From the NCBI RefSeq assembly GCF_905404315.1, contig NC_066272.1, forward strand, positions 7,936,001 through 8,000,000: a DNA stretch of 64,000 nucleotides. Reading direction: 5' to 3'. Below, piece by piece: positions 44,095 to 54,400 of this stretch. The notes beneath the pieces were generated by a model that was given only the letters and a program-made list of their open reading frames with translations, was not told where the DNA came from and did not search any database. The first letter of the stretch is position 1. Every line of letters starts with the position of its first letter. This stretch comes from Leptidea sinapis. Taxonomy: Eukaryota > Arthropoda > Insecta > Lepidoptera > Pieridae. The translations under genes were made by a program, and so were the position numbers.

Positions 44095-45039
44095 CTAATT
44101 GATTTTTGATAAGTCTTTCTCTGATCTTATATGTAAAGGGGGAGAACTGTCGGTGAAACGCACCAGTATTTTGCCATGCTGTACCCAAATATACTTGTAG
44201 TTTTTTTCTTTTGCTAGTGCCTCGGTCTGTGAAAGGAGCTGTTTATTCCGAGCTGTAAGATGGTCGTTAATAAAGATGTGCTCCTTTCCTTCGAATCCTA
44301 CGTCCGATATATTAAGACCCTAATAGGCACGCCCGGCTGCAACGAAGTCTTCTTTAGCATATCGGTTTATGAAAGAAATAATAATTGGTTTGTTTTTGGT
44401 GTTGTTTCCCTTGCGTACTGGTACTCTGGTTATAAAGTTAACTTTTTCTTTGGACACTGCATACAATATTTTAGTGCCAATTTTTCCTAATAAATCATAA
44501 AGATTTTCGTTCGGCTTTTGTGGGACTCCTTTAATTTCCACATTATTGGTTCTTAGCCATTGCTCTTTGGAATTGAGATCTGTTTCCAATTGGAGAACCT
44601 TCTCCTTGAGGTCTTTGATCTCTGAATGAGATTTCTTCATATCGGAGATAGATTTCTCAACGATCATGATCCTGCACTCAAGCCTATTTACTTTCTCAGT
44701 GTTATCATGGACAGTTTTTTTAATATCAGATATGTCCCCTTTGATGCTCTGAACCTCGGACAGAAGGGTAGTGAGTGGAACTAGTTGAAGCGCTTAGCCA
44801 TCGAGACGTTCCATTATCTTCTCTAGACTTGGAGAACTAGGAGACGAACACATATTGGATTTGCAATCAGGGCAGCGCCAAGTCTGTTTTCTTTCCCCCA
44901 ACTTCCTATATCCCGTTTCGGTTATTCCTGAGCATTGGAAATGAAAAGTTTTCTGACAAGCGCTGCACTTAGGTCCATCCGAAACATACTCGTCGCATCT
45001 TCCACAGTTAACATTTTTGCGCTCGTTAAGCAAAAGCAA
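44095..45039 (-). pseudogene. LINE ORF1 (PHD finger, FP-like domain), copy 3
   Basis: One continuous frame on the minus strand, interrupted only by TAA at 44794-44796 and TAG at 44320-44322. N-terminal PHD-like finger: VNCGRCDEYVSDGPKCSACQ, FHFQCSG and TWRCPDCK give C-x2-C, C-x2-C, H-x2-C and C-x2-C. A coiled coil follows (DMKKSHSEIKDLKEKVLQLE), then NNVEIKGVPQKPNENLYDLL (RRM-like). After the second stop the frame reads IFINDHLTARNKQLLSQTEA and YKYIWVQHGKILVRF, the FP25K-like C-terminal domain of LINE ORF1s. The start is uncertain: the frame opens before the first Cys without an obvious ATG. It lies about 500 bp upstream of ORF2. Confidence 0.82.
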
Positions 45040-45060
45040 ATAAAAAAAAGAGAAAATATA

Positions 45061-46149
45061 TATTGGACTTTGGGTTTCAAACTACGGATCACTCGGTGAT
45101 TTCAAGTGTATATTACTCGTACCCAGTTTATAACGTGATCAGCTATAGCCGTAACACGTCACTATGCAATGTTACTAAAGTGAGAGTTACCCTCAATTTT
45201 ATTTTATAATAATATCAGCTGTTATACACAAGAAACTAATTAGTTGTTCTGAATGTGAGATATTTAGTATTTGTGTGTTTACTTGTTGGAAAGTTATTAT
45301 ATACGTGTTATATTTGGATTTACACTCAAGGTTTGTAAAAAAAATTTCATATCACTTACTGCCAGCCTATTGAATTTTATAAGAATTTAAGAAATTTAAA
45401 TTAAATAAGAATTTAAGAAGGTTTGTTAAACTTAAAAAAATAACAAATTGTTTATTTCGTAGCAAATTGGATCTATTATTTATTTTAAAATAAAGTATGG
45501 TGTGCATACTTGAATAATATTACCAATTTTTCGATTATATCAGTCGAACAGAGCATGCAACTTATGTTCTTCAATGAATAAAAAGTACTTTTTCTGTTAT
45601 CTCATTAAACTGGAAAAAACAACACCTTTTATTTTATAACTGGAGGTGCTAATTAAACCAATATATAAATAATAACAAAATAGTTTCATCAATGACAGTA
45701 TCCATGTATGGAGAATAACTCCAAATATTCTTCAAAATATTTATTACATTTTATAGAAATAACTACGGATTGAACTCACCCATTCAACTCATATGTGTAA
45801 GCTATAATAAAATATTTAAATTGGATCATAATATTGATATCTTTCAAGATTTAAACTTTTATAAAAAAAACAGGTGTTCTTTTCATTAAATAGTTTAAAT
45901 ATTAGACTAGTTACTATGTCATAAGAAGTAAATTCTTAATTTTTATTTTTCTTATTTATTTTTAGCATTAGTATTTTTGTGAGAGAAGCAAGAACAAAAG
46001 AGAGCTATTCATGCTATATATCAGCGTGGTTATAGACAGTCTCTCAAAGAAAAATATAAGAAATTAATATTATGACTATTTATTGTCAGTAAAATTATGA
46101 AAATTTAATATACGTTCACAAAAATCGTCATCTTTTTGCTCTTAATAGT
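45061..46149. other. AT-rich spacer, possibly LINE 5' UTR at left
   Basis: 45061-45200 may include the 5' UTR of copy 3. Beyond it nothing is supported. Confidence 0.4.
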
Positions 46150-46512
46150 GATTTTCATTATTATAACATTAGAAATAAGGGATTGCTTGTAACTAATTCT
46201 AGTAGGTTTCAAAAGATACATAATAGCTTTTAGGGTAAATGTACACACTTTTATAATAAAGTCCCAAGGCATTATCTATAAATAAATTTAAATGTCTTAT
46301 TAAAAAAGGCTCTGTCGTAAAACCTATTACTCCACAGCTGAATATCTAAGTTATCGGTTAGACTGGGACTAGATTATGATTATTTTATAGCAATAGCAAT
46401 GACTGTACAATATTGTGTACTTTTATTAAAAAAAGAGGGCAAAAAAGAATGCTGGGACAGTTTCTTGCGCCTTTTTCTCTCTCAGAGCGCCACTTACAAG
46501 TTACACTTATTA
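46150..46512 (+). repeat. LINE 3' end, family T1, copy 3
   Basis: TTAGAAATAAGGGATTGCTT, then AAAGGCTCTGTCGTAAAACC and CTCTCTCAGAGCGCCACTTA. A short deletion around 46266 removes the CACTGTTCAG block kept in other copies. Truncated before the tail. Confidence 0.7.
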
Positions 46513-46531
46513 ATGTTTTGTATATGTTAAT

Positions 46532-46818
46532 CTAGCTGACCCGGCAAACGTTGTTTTGCCATATAAATTGTATTGATCTTTTCCTTGCTAGTTGATAAGA
46601 GATGGCGCTAGTTGTATTCATTAGTAACAATCACACTTCTTTTATATTTTGTATAATTCACACTATAGTTTTATAAATTATAGCCTATTTGTTATTCTGG
46701 TGTCTAAGCTATATTATTGTAAAGTTTTATCTAAATCTATTCAGTAGATTTTGCGTTAAAGAAGTTCAAACATACATCCAGACATACAAACTTTCACATT
46801 TATAATATTAGTAGGATT
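46532..46818 (-). mobile_element. Non-autonomous Helitron-like element
   Basis: Minus strand: the start TCCTACTAATATTATAAATG (about 46817) and the end CGTTTGCCGGGTCAGCTAG (46532) are the usual pair of Helitron ends. The base after CTAG is A rather than the usual T. No coding. Confidence 0.55.
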
Positions 46819-46879
46819 ATGTATCTACTTGGTAAATAGTAGCCTTCATAAATAAATAAATAAAGCCTATAATATAAAG

Positions 46880-46990
46880 GGTCAGCAACGCTCTTGTGAT
46901 TCTTCTGGTGTTGCAAAAGATTGTGGGCGGCGGTGATTACTTAACATTAGGTGACCCGTACGCTCGATTGTTCCCTCTTCCACAAAAAAA
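46880..46990 (+). repeat. S1 repeat
   Basis: GGGTCAGCAACGCTCTTGTG start, GTGGGCGGCGGTGATTACTT core, A-run end. The best 5' end of the family in this window. Confidence 0.65.
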
Positions 46991-47009
46991 TTAAATTTTA
47001 AGGATTTGA

Positions 47010-47265
47010 TAAGAACCAATCAAAACGAACTAAATTGTGATAAAGTAAACTCAAGCGTATTTTGCTACCAAAGCGAAAATCTAATCAAGTTTTCTCAAAC
47101 AGCCAGTGTTCACAATACCTATCACGTACGGGGCAAAAGCTTATTGGACCAACATATTATACTATCTCCATACATGCAAGTAAAAACTATTTTGTGTTAC
47201 AATTAAAATTCTTATTGTCGTAACTATTTTATTTCGTAGTATAATCTTGATTATTAAGTCAAATG
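47010..47265 (+). repeat. Interspersed repeat R3, copy 1
   Basis: AATCTAATCAAGTTTTCTCA and TATCACGTACGGGGCAAAAG match 63095-63330 at moderate divergence. Confidence 0.55.
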
Positions 47266-47679
47266 TATTATATAATAATTAACGCATACCTAACATGTGA
47301 ATAATATTTACATTCTAGTACTGCTTGCCTGTCCGTTTCCAGAAACTCTGATCGTCAGTGTGCCTCAGATCGGCATGATTTTGGCGCTCGCACTCCGTTC
47401 TGCCAATACGCCAATAATATTATTTTACGTGTAGAAATAGATTGCTTATAATAAGGATGATTTGAGTAAATATATCAGAAAGCTATTGAAACAAGCTATA
47501 AGATGTCAGAACTTGGTGAGGGTGTAGGGTTGCCATAAGACACACTCGGTTTTGGTGTATCTGATAAATGTAGTGCCCCGGGGCACGGCCTATTTGGAAA
47601 CGCTAGTGGGGCCCTGTTTAGCTCCCTGAGTACGTACATTTCATTACAATTCATATGTTAATTTATTCGATGCTTTTTA
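47266..47679. other. Unassigned spacer
   Basis: A patch at about 47560-47620 (GCCCCGGGGCACGG) is GC-rich. No gene. Confidence 0.35.
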
Positions 47680-47775
47680 AGGTCAGAAACTCTCTTGTGA
47701 TTCCTCACGTGTCACAAGAAAGTATGGGCTGGGATGATGACATACCAACAGGTGTGGCCTCCCTTCAATAAATAT
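47680..47775 (+). repeat. S4-type SINE body
   Basis: AAGGTCAGAAACTCTCTTGT then GTATGGGCTGGGATGATGAC, CATACCAACAGGTGTGGCCT. It shares its body with 37349-37562; the tRNA head is absent. Confidence 0.45.
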
Positions 47776-48045
47776 ATATCACCTAATTTTGAACAAATTC
47801 ATTTCAATACTTTTGACAGAGTGTGTGGCCTTGAGTAACCTTTGCTGCTGAAATAATAATACTTACTTGGCAAACTCCAAAAAAGTATTTCAGAAACTGG
47901 AACAAATTTATGCTGACATCTTTTTGTAGAGTCTACTTAAAAAAAATAACCGCCATACAGTATTTGTTTTATTTGACGCTTTTTATTATATCTTATTATA
48001 GTTTGTGTGATGGTGGTAGTTTGTTATCAATAAACTCTCTTCTTT
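47776..48045. other. AT-rich spacer
   Basis: Nothing supported. Confidence 0.4.
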
Positions 48046-48335
48046 ATTTAAGGCATAAAGGTAAATATTGCATTTTCTCGAAATTGATTCCTTTAGAATT
48101 CTTTTTGAGGTCACTTCGAATACTACCACCGCTTCGGAAACAAATGCCGCTTTGTGAGAGAAGAAGGGGCGTAGTATTTTTTGCGATCTTTTTAATAAAA
48201 TATACAGTATTTTTCTGTTATTGTTATTGCTACAAAATAATCATAATCTAGTCTCAACCTGTCCGATCACTCAGTCTGTCCTGTCATATTCACCTGTGGT
48301 AGTAGGACTTACGACAGAGCCATTTTTAAATAAAA
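48046..48335 (-). repeat. LINE 3' end, family T1, copy 4
   Basis: Inverted copy. On the minus strand it has AAAATGGCTCTGTCGTAAGT, GATTATGATTATTTTGTAGC and GCATTTGTTTCCGAAGCGGT, tail at left. Some internal duplication near 48285 (GGACAGACTGAGTGATCGGA). Confidence 0.65.
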
Positions 48336-48833
48336 CAGAATTAATAAAAATACAACGTATTAGACAAGTAACAAGCATTTCAATATAATTATTACCTTAA
48401 ATAGATACAGATTATTGTTTAAAGCTCAGTTTTGATTCAGCAACTTGCTGAATCAAAATTGAGACTAACCAGTTCAGCTGTTTGTACGTTGTCAATAATT
48501 TGCTCAATTGTGCTGAAATTTTGCACACGTAAGTAACAATGAAACATAATTATTAGTATGTTTGAACAAAGAGAAATTGGAAACCATCTATGTTTGGAAG
48601 GCTAAATAATGCAATGATAATTAAGTATTACTTGAACTTTTAAACAATAACTATGATAAAAGAATGAAGGACAACCGATCTAAGTGTGTATGATATCATT
48701 CGTTTTATCATAATTTTAATGATTATTAAACTTATTCACATTTTTAATAAATATTTGAAAGTCTGGACGTCGGTAATTTCTGCCTATTTTATTAGGAAAA
48801 CCCTTGATACATACATAATAATATATATCTTAA
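48336..48833. other. AT-rich spacer
   Basis: TTGATTCAGCAACTTGCTGA and the overlapping GCTGAATCAAAATTGAGA (about 48430-48462) form a local palindrome. No gene. Confidence 0.45.
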
Positions 48834-48864
48834 TATCGACGCTCCCAAGCAATAACCCAGTAAT
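48834..48864 (+). repeat. Left terminal inverted repeat (31 bp)
   Basis: A perfect inverted match to 53114-53144 over all 31 bases. Confidence 0.93.
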
Positions 48865-49385
48865 CGCAAAACTCAAATTTTTCAGGAGAACATATTTTGT
48901 GTTTTTTAGCTATATCTTTTCAGTGAATCATTATTATGCCATGTTAAATACATCAAATGAAAGATGTTTTTTAATAGAATAACCTTATAGCATCAGGATT
49001 GCATTACATATACAAATATTTATGTATTATATGTATACTGAATTATAAAGATTAATTTAGTAATATCAACTTACGAGATTATTGCGGTAATTTTTTAAAT
49101 AGAATAGTACAATAATGATAACTTACTTGGTCCTCTAAGGAAGTTTTTCAATGAAGAGAAGTAACTGTATAGTTCTATACTGTCTTATTGCCGTGTAATC
49201 TTAACCGTCTCTAAATAGTACAAACCGAGTACCACAAAGTACTTTTATGTATTTGAATTGTACTCATCGTATACTGATATTTCATAAAAGTGTTGTCAAG
49301 AAGATTATGAAATAAAACTACACAACATAAATACAAAAAATTATAATGTGGCATTAAAATATGATATTATTTAAATTAAATGTAA

Positions 49386-52300
49386 TCAATCGTCATTATC
49401 GGAGGTTTCTTCAATAACTATATTAGTATTGTCCTGAGAACACGACAGTGATTCGTAAAAATTATGATAGCATCTTGGAATTGCTCCACTTTTGCACAAA
49501 TATAGTAAATCTGTGTGGAGTGCCTTGCTTATTGGAATAGGCTGATGATAAGCCGGCTCTAGAGTGATATCTTCAGTCGGTGAGCGTGGCTTAGATTTTC
49601 GTCCCCGTCGCCTAATATGGGTTGAGTGTAAAGTGTCTAACTCCAAATATAGTCCATCAAAATCGTATTTAAAATAAAACTTCCCGGGTTGTGATGGCGT
49701 TACGTGAACATCCATGACGTCAGACCAACGGATGACATTTCCATTTGCATCCCGACGCCAATGCGCAGGACTCACTAGTTTTTTAATATCGAAAACATCA
49801 GATTGCTCAACTTCTGTTACGGTGTACTTTTCTCCGGTCACTTTGGAATTTAAAATTATATTATAAATTTGTTCCGGAGTATAAATAACTTTATTCTTCA
49901 TATTGCGTTCGATACAAGTGTGCATCGAATCACCTTCATTTTGGCTGTGTCCTGTTTCAAAAAATCTGTGCGTTATGTCTAGTGGTAGAGTTTTTGCAGC
50001 ATAGACATATAAGGCAAAAATGTATCTATTTTTGTTTTGCCCATAGCACCCATCAGAGTAGAATGATATTGTACTTAAACCCTTTTCACGTTCAGAATTT
50101 AAGAACTTTAACAAACAACTACCAATTTCCGTACAGCCTCTTTTGGCCATATGGTAATGCCACACATAGCAGTAACCATTTTTACGTAAAGCGTCATATA
50201 CGGTAAAATTATAAACAGGATACTTACGTTTGTAATGAAAAATCCCTACATTAGATTGCGGAATGTTTAAGACCTTTTGTAGATCAAATATTGCTACTGT
50301 GCTCTCATTTTGGTCAAACATATCTTTTTCCTCGTTTTTAATTTGCCTAATCCGTTCTTTTCTATGTAAGTGACGCATGTAATTCTCTTGTAATTGTTCT
50401 TTTTCTGAGGGAGTAGCTTGTTCATATAAAACGCAAGTTGCACACTGGTCTTTTTTGGGTTTAAAAAAGGAGTAGTTAAATTGAGTATTAAAAATAGTTT
50501 CGTATTGCCGTTTAGTTGCCATTGTAACATTCGTGTAATTTTTTTGTCCAGACCAATCAGTATAACCGGTATAATTTTGATATGTTAAGATTTTCTGAAA
50601 GGTATTGACGAATAGAATATTTTCTTGTAAAATGTGACTCTACTGTTGGGAATAGCTTAATATGTGTTATGATACTCGATTCGGTATCACTGCTCATTTT
50701 ACGAGGTCTATTTGCATGTTTCCCTCTTTTATCATCTAAACATTTCAATAGCAGTATAAATAATAGTCTCTCCAATATTTAAAGTATTTACGAAAAACTT
50801 TTTACAGACAGCCACTTCTTCACCGTCCAGTGGGAAAAAATATCGAATGGTTTGAGTACGATTATTTTTGCGTTCTAGGGTCATTCTTTTAATATTTTCA
50901 ATTTTAATGTCTCTTGTTATATACAGCCATTGGTTCTCTCGATTAGAGATTCTATAAAATGTGTCAAACAAAACCTGTCGCTGTGTTAAACTAAATTTAC
51001 CACCACAGTTCATCTTACATTCACATACAGGGCCAACAGACTTTTGAGAATATTTTTTTTTCGAATTATATCCTTCATAGGCCTTTCCAGAGTTTTTGAG
51101 CAATTTATTTTTATTTCTATGCCACTCACTTTCATTACGTTGACGCTTTCTAGTTAGCACCTTGTCGTGTTTAGAAGTGGAAGGTTCATTTTCAATTATG
51201 TATGCCTCAGTAGTATTCATATTCTTTAAACGAACGACTTCATTATTATCCGGTTCAGAATGATTTGGCTGTAATAATATCATATTTTGTTGTTCTTCAG
51301 CTGTTTTAATATTAATATGTTCAGTTTGAGTATTTTCAGTCAATGTAGTATTCAGAAAATTGTTAGAACTGCTGATTTCTATAGAAGTTTGAGGTTGTAT
51401 TGTTTCATCCAAATCGATATTTAATGAGTTATTTGTTAATCAAAGTAAAGGCAATAAAGTTGTGCCAGAATCTAAGCTATGTTCATTACTAACTTTATAA
51501 ATAACCGTAGAAGAAGCAATAAAATCGCTGTTAGCCAAAAGTAATGATAGATTAGAAATGGTACCCGGAGTATTTATTTTATCTATTTTATCAAAACATT
51601 GGGAGTTCACACTTAAACCTGAAATAGAACTTGGAGTATCATAGCGTCCAATTCTTTCTGGAGTTGGAATGTACTCTGAATGATCTGATGATAAAATAGC
51701 GTCATCTGATTCAGAATCATTTTCAACGTAAACTGTTGATTTCGGTAATTCTGAAAAGAAAATAATTGTAGTCATCATCTTGGGTGTCTTTACGTGTACG
51801 ATGCACATTTTGTATGTAAATTGATACTTAAAAAATAGAAAATAATAGAAACATCACACCTACTTCTTTGTCCGTACCTACCGCGTAAATTATAACATGC
51901 TAAACTAGTAGATGGTTCAATAGGTATATTTTCTTCTATATTTTTACAGTTTATTTTATTTGATAAATCACCAAGGCCTGAAAACAAACAATGTTTATTT
52001 ATCTTCAACATTAACACTTGTTTGTTTCTTACCTGCAGCTTACAGGTGCCATTTCTATAATATAAATTTAACAGTTACTAACAACTAATCATCTTGTTTT
52101 ACAGATTTTAAAAAACCTCACCTCGTATTTAATTTGTCACACATATAGACATTGGTACTTCTCTGCTCTGCTATCTAAAATGGTGCTTTTTAAATTTGCA
52201 CGTTCATCAGGAGCTGAAATAACAATCAGAATTAAATATAAAATAATTCTAGAAATGGTAACAGAATTTATATTACCTATCCTATATTAGGTAATATAAA

Positions 52301-52511
52301 TTCTGTTATTATAAATTATGTTATCCTGGAAATAGACATATTAACTACCTAAAGTATCTGTTACAAAACTAAAGCTAAATATCATGAAACCGTTAATAAG
52401 TAGGTATAAATATTGTAAAATAATAATAAGGCACTTACTTGAGACTTGCTCATCAACCTTTATCAACATCCTTCTAACTCGAGCATTTTTCAATAATTTA
52501 TTTGATTCCAT
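49386..52511 (-). pseudogene. Multi-exon RNase-H-like transposase, recently broken
   Basis: Exon 1 (52511-52439) begins MESNKLLKNARVRRMLIKVD, with donor A|GTAAGTG. A second exon starts at about 52217 (PDERANLKSTILDS). The next runs about 51979-51864 (GLGDLSNKINCKNIEENIPI ... LRGRYGQR) and splices in phase to about 51753 (KLPKSTVYVENDSESDD). That exon continues through an in-frame TGA (51440-51442) into a basic region (KVLTRKRQRNESEWHRNKNK), a Cys pair (VCECKMNCGGKFSLTQRQVL) and FFPLDGEEVAVCKKFFVNTL. Shifts near 50752 and 50575 separate CLDDKRGKHANRPRKM and WSGQKNYTNVTMATKRQYET. The C-terminal frame (from 50522, 378 aa) has CATCVLYE, IFDLQKVLNIP, FYSDGCYGQNKNRYIFALYV and FFETGHSQNEGDSMHTCIER. 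These three acidic blocks suggest a DDE/D RNase-H fold. I infer a transposase; I do not know its named family. Confidence 0.75.
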
Positions 52512-53113
52512 TGGCACTGATTTTTAATTAAAATACGCAATCCGCAATAATTAATACACGCACTAACAAATCAAATCAGTGAATGTCATTACTTATTCAC
52601 GTAAACAAACAAATCTCACGCGCTTAATAATCTATCTCTGTCTATTTGCAAGCAAAGAAAGCGATGCAAAGAGTATCGCGGGGCAGCTCCTCTTGATTAA
52701 TAGTACCTAATGTGCAATACATGTCAAATTGTGTTTGCGACGAGCAAGTTTACGCCAGTACACACGTTTTATCGTGTATTTCAATTCTTATGAATATTGT
52801 TACTAACCATTACCGAAAACACCTGCCTCATATTTCAATGCAACAATCTTGAAATGGCAGTAACCAAAACTTAACATGAATTATTTTACGGTATTAGTAT
52901 AATACCGTTTATCAGTCATGATATTTAAAAAGTAACAGTTTAAAATTTTATTTTTGTCGTATAAAAATCTATCTAATAAGTTCCGTGCAATAAAACTTTC
53001 ATTGTTCATATTTTTGTAATGAACTATAAAAAAACTCCAAAAAAAAATATATACATGAATCATGGCCCACAGATTTCAAATTTGAAATAAAAAAAAAAAT
53101 CCAGTAAAGTGCT

Positions 53114-53144
53114 ATTACTGGGTTATTGCTTGGGAGCGTCGATA
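53114..53144 (-). repeat. Right terminal inverted repeat (31 bp)
   Basis: A perfect inverted match to 48834-48864. Inside it comes a GCTATTACTGGG to CCAGTAAAG stretch that may extend pairing imperfectly. Confidence 0.93.
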
Positions 53145-53485
53145 ACTGAACTCCTAAACGGCTGGACCGATTTAATGAAACTTTCTATGGGTTCCAGTGA
53201 ATTTGAGATTGGTGTGTGTCTTCAGGTGGATTCGAGAATGGTTTAGATTCACAATTGAACTACCTCCTTAAGGAGCCGTTAACGGCTGAACCGATTTTGA
53301 TATTTTGATTTTGATGATTTTTTTTTGTGTGTTCCAGTTAATTTGAGATTGATTTAGATTCTCAATTCCGTCCATATAATATAATTCTCCTGCTCATGAG
53401 TATGTTAGTGATTTCCTCCTAACGGTTGGACCGATTTTTCATATATAAGACGTGTGTTCAGGACAAGGTCTGTCGGATCCACTAG
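53145..53485 (+). mobile_element. Helitron-like 3' part
   Basis: CTCCTAAACGGCTGGACCGA, then two more diverged copies of the same module (GGCTGAACCGATTTTGAT; ACGGTTGGACCGATTTTTCA), ending GTCTGTCGGATCCACTAG|T. The 5' end is not seen. Confidence 0.45.
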
Positions 53486-54179
53486 TAATGTATAAAATTA
53501 TGGTCTAATAAACTAAATAAAAAAAAAGTTCAAGAAAGTAGAAGAAAGCATGGTGAAGATATGAGATGAGAGAGATGAGATAATCCTTCCAAAATCAGGA
53601 AGTGCCTTTTGGCACTAAATCTTTCATATTATACCCCAAAATCGAATGTGCCGTACGGCACACTACGCCCTGACGACGTTCTGTCCCGTATTTTTTAAGA
53701 TTGTTTATTTTGCATGGTCATATAGTTTGTTTCAATAGCTTTCTTGTACATTCAGTCATATCGTCCTAATTATAAGACATAAAATAATACGCATTGATAG
53801 GCCGCTGAAAAATCGCGGTCATATTGCAGTATCTACTTGGAGCGCAGCGGAGACCAATCCTTAATCTAAGTATAAACCATATAAAATGATATAAATCATT
53901 GATCAAATATCATTCTTACAAATATCTGGACGGCTATTTCCAGTAGTAAAACAAATATTTTGTGACAATAGATATCATTAAATATTTCCGACAGACAGTT
54001 GCAACGTCGCTATTGTTTCGGTCCAAGCGAGTTTAGGCCTTTGTTACTCTTATGGGAAAACTCGTACAAGCTCAATGTATTATCCGCCTCGTGCTCATAC
54101 ATGCAACAATTCATACAATAGTAAGATACAACAGTATCTTTTTTTCTATTGAACTATTTATTTTAATAATGTTACAAAC
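53486..54179. other. Spacer with two small hairpins
   Basis: AGTGCCTTTTGGCACT (about 53610) and GTGCCGTACGGCAC (about 53649) are near-perfect palindromes 25 bp apart. A dispersed block (GCAGCGGAGACCAATCCTTA) lies at about 53843. No gene. Confidence 0.5.
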
Positions 54180-54400
54180 ATTTCAGTACTTTGTGCCGTT
54201 TGATGTCGAGACACTTGGCCCGTGGGGCTCAGAGGCGTGGAGAATGTACAAAGTACTATCTTCGCGCCTCAATAGGGCTACGGGAAACCCAAGCACTGGC
54301 AGATATTTCGGTCAACGGTTCACCCTAGCTATCCAACGTGGAAATGCTGCCAGTATTATTGGTACGCTTCGCTGTTACTATAGTTTTAATTAATCATAGT
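54180..54400 (+). pseudogene. LINE E C-terminal fragment
   Basis: The frame reads YFVPFDVETLGPWGSEAWRM, then LNRATGNPSTGRYFGQRFTL and AIQRGNAASIIGTL. This matches the C-terminal end of a non-LTR polyprotein common in insects (VVETLGPWG ... AIQRGNAASILGT). Only about 70 codons remain and no RT motif is present. From about 54180 the frame is open to 54393; an ATG at 54052 is probably not a real start. Confidence 0.7.

Larger units (their letters stand above)
40433..45060 (-). mobile_element. PHD-type LINE, copy 3 (second family)
   Basis: About 4.6 kb on the minus strand, with ORF1 then ORF2 and a 3' end of AAATAAAATAAAAATAA type next to a split S3 SINE. It has the same architecture as copies 1 and 2 but a clearly different sequence. 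ORF1 and ORF2 carry only in-frame stop codons (three in total) and no frameshift that I can see. The 5' UTR limit beyond 45060 is not fixed. A CR1/Jockey supergroup placement is likely. Confidence 0.82.
48834..53144 (-). mobile_element. 4.3-kb DNA transposon with 31-bp perfect TIRs
   Basis: The outer 31 bp at 48834-48864 and 53114-53144 are exact inverted copies (core GACGCTCCCAAGCAATAACC). Between them lies a single minus-strand gene of several exons for a large transposase-like protein. No target duplication is certain: flanks next to a CGACG start read ATAT (left) and ATAA (right). The right end abuts a Helitron-like element. The superfamily is not named with confidence; a Sola-like or related 'DUF7869-type' RNase-H-fold family is possible. 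Confidence 0.8.

Noticed and set aside
43586..44188. 200-codon minus-strand frame between LINE ORF1 and ORF2
   Set aside because: It overlaps the end of ORF1 in another frame and the inter-ORF spacer; no motif, and AT-driven composition.
48686..48982. 98-codon plus frame crossing the left TIR
   Set aside because: It runs from spacer across a transposon end, so it cannot be an ancestral gene.
53600..53670. CRISPR-like or terminator hairpins
   Set aside because: Two unrelated small palindromes in a eukaryotic repeat-rich region; no array and no spacers.
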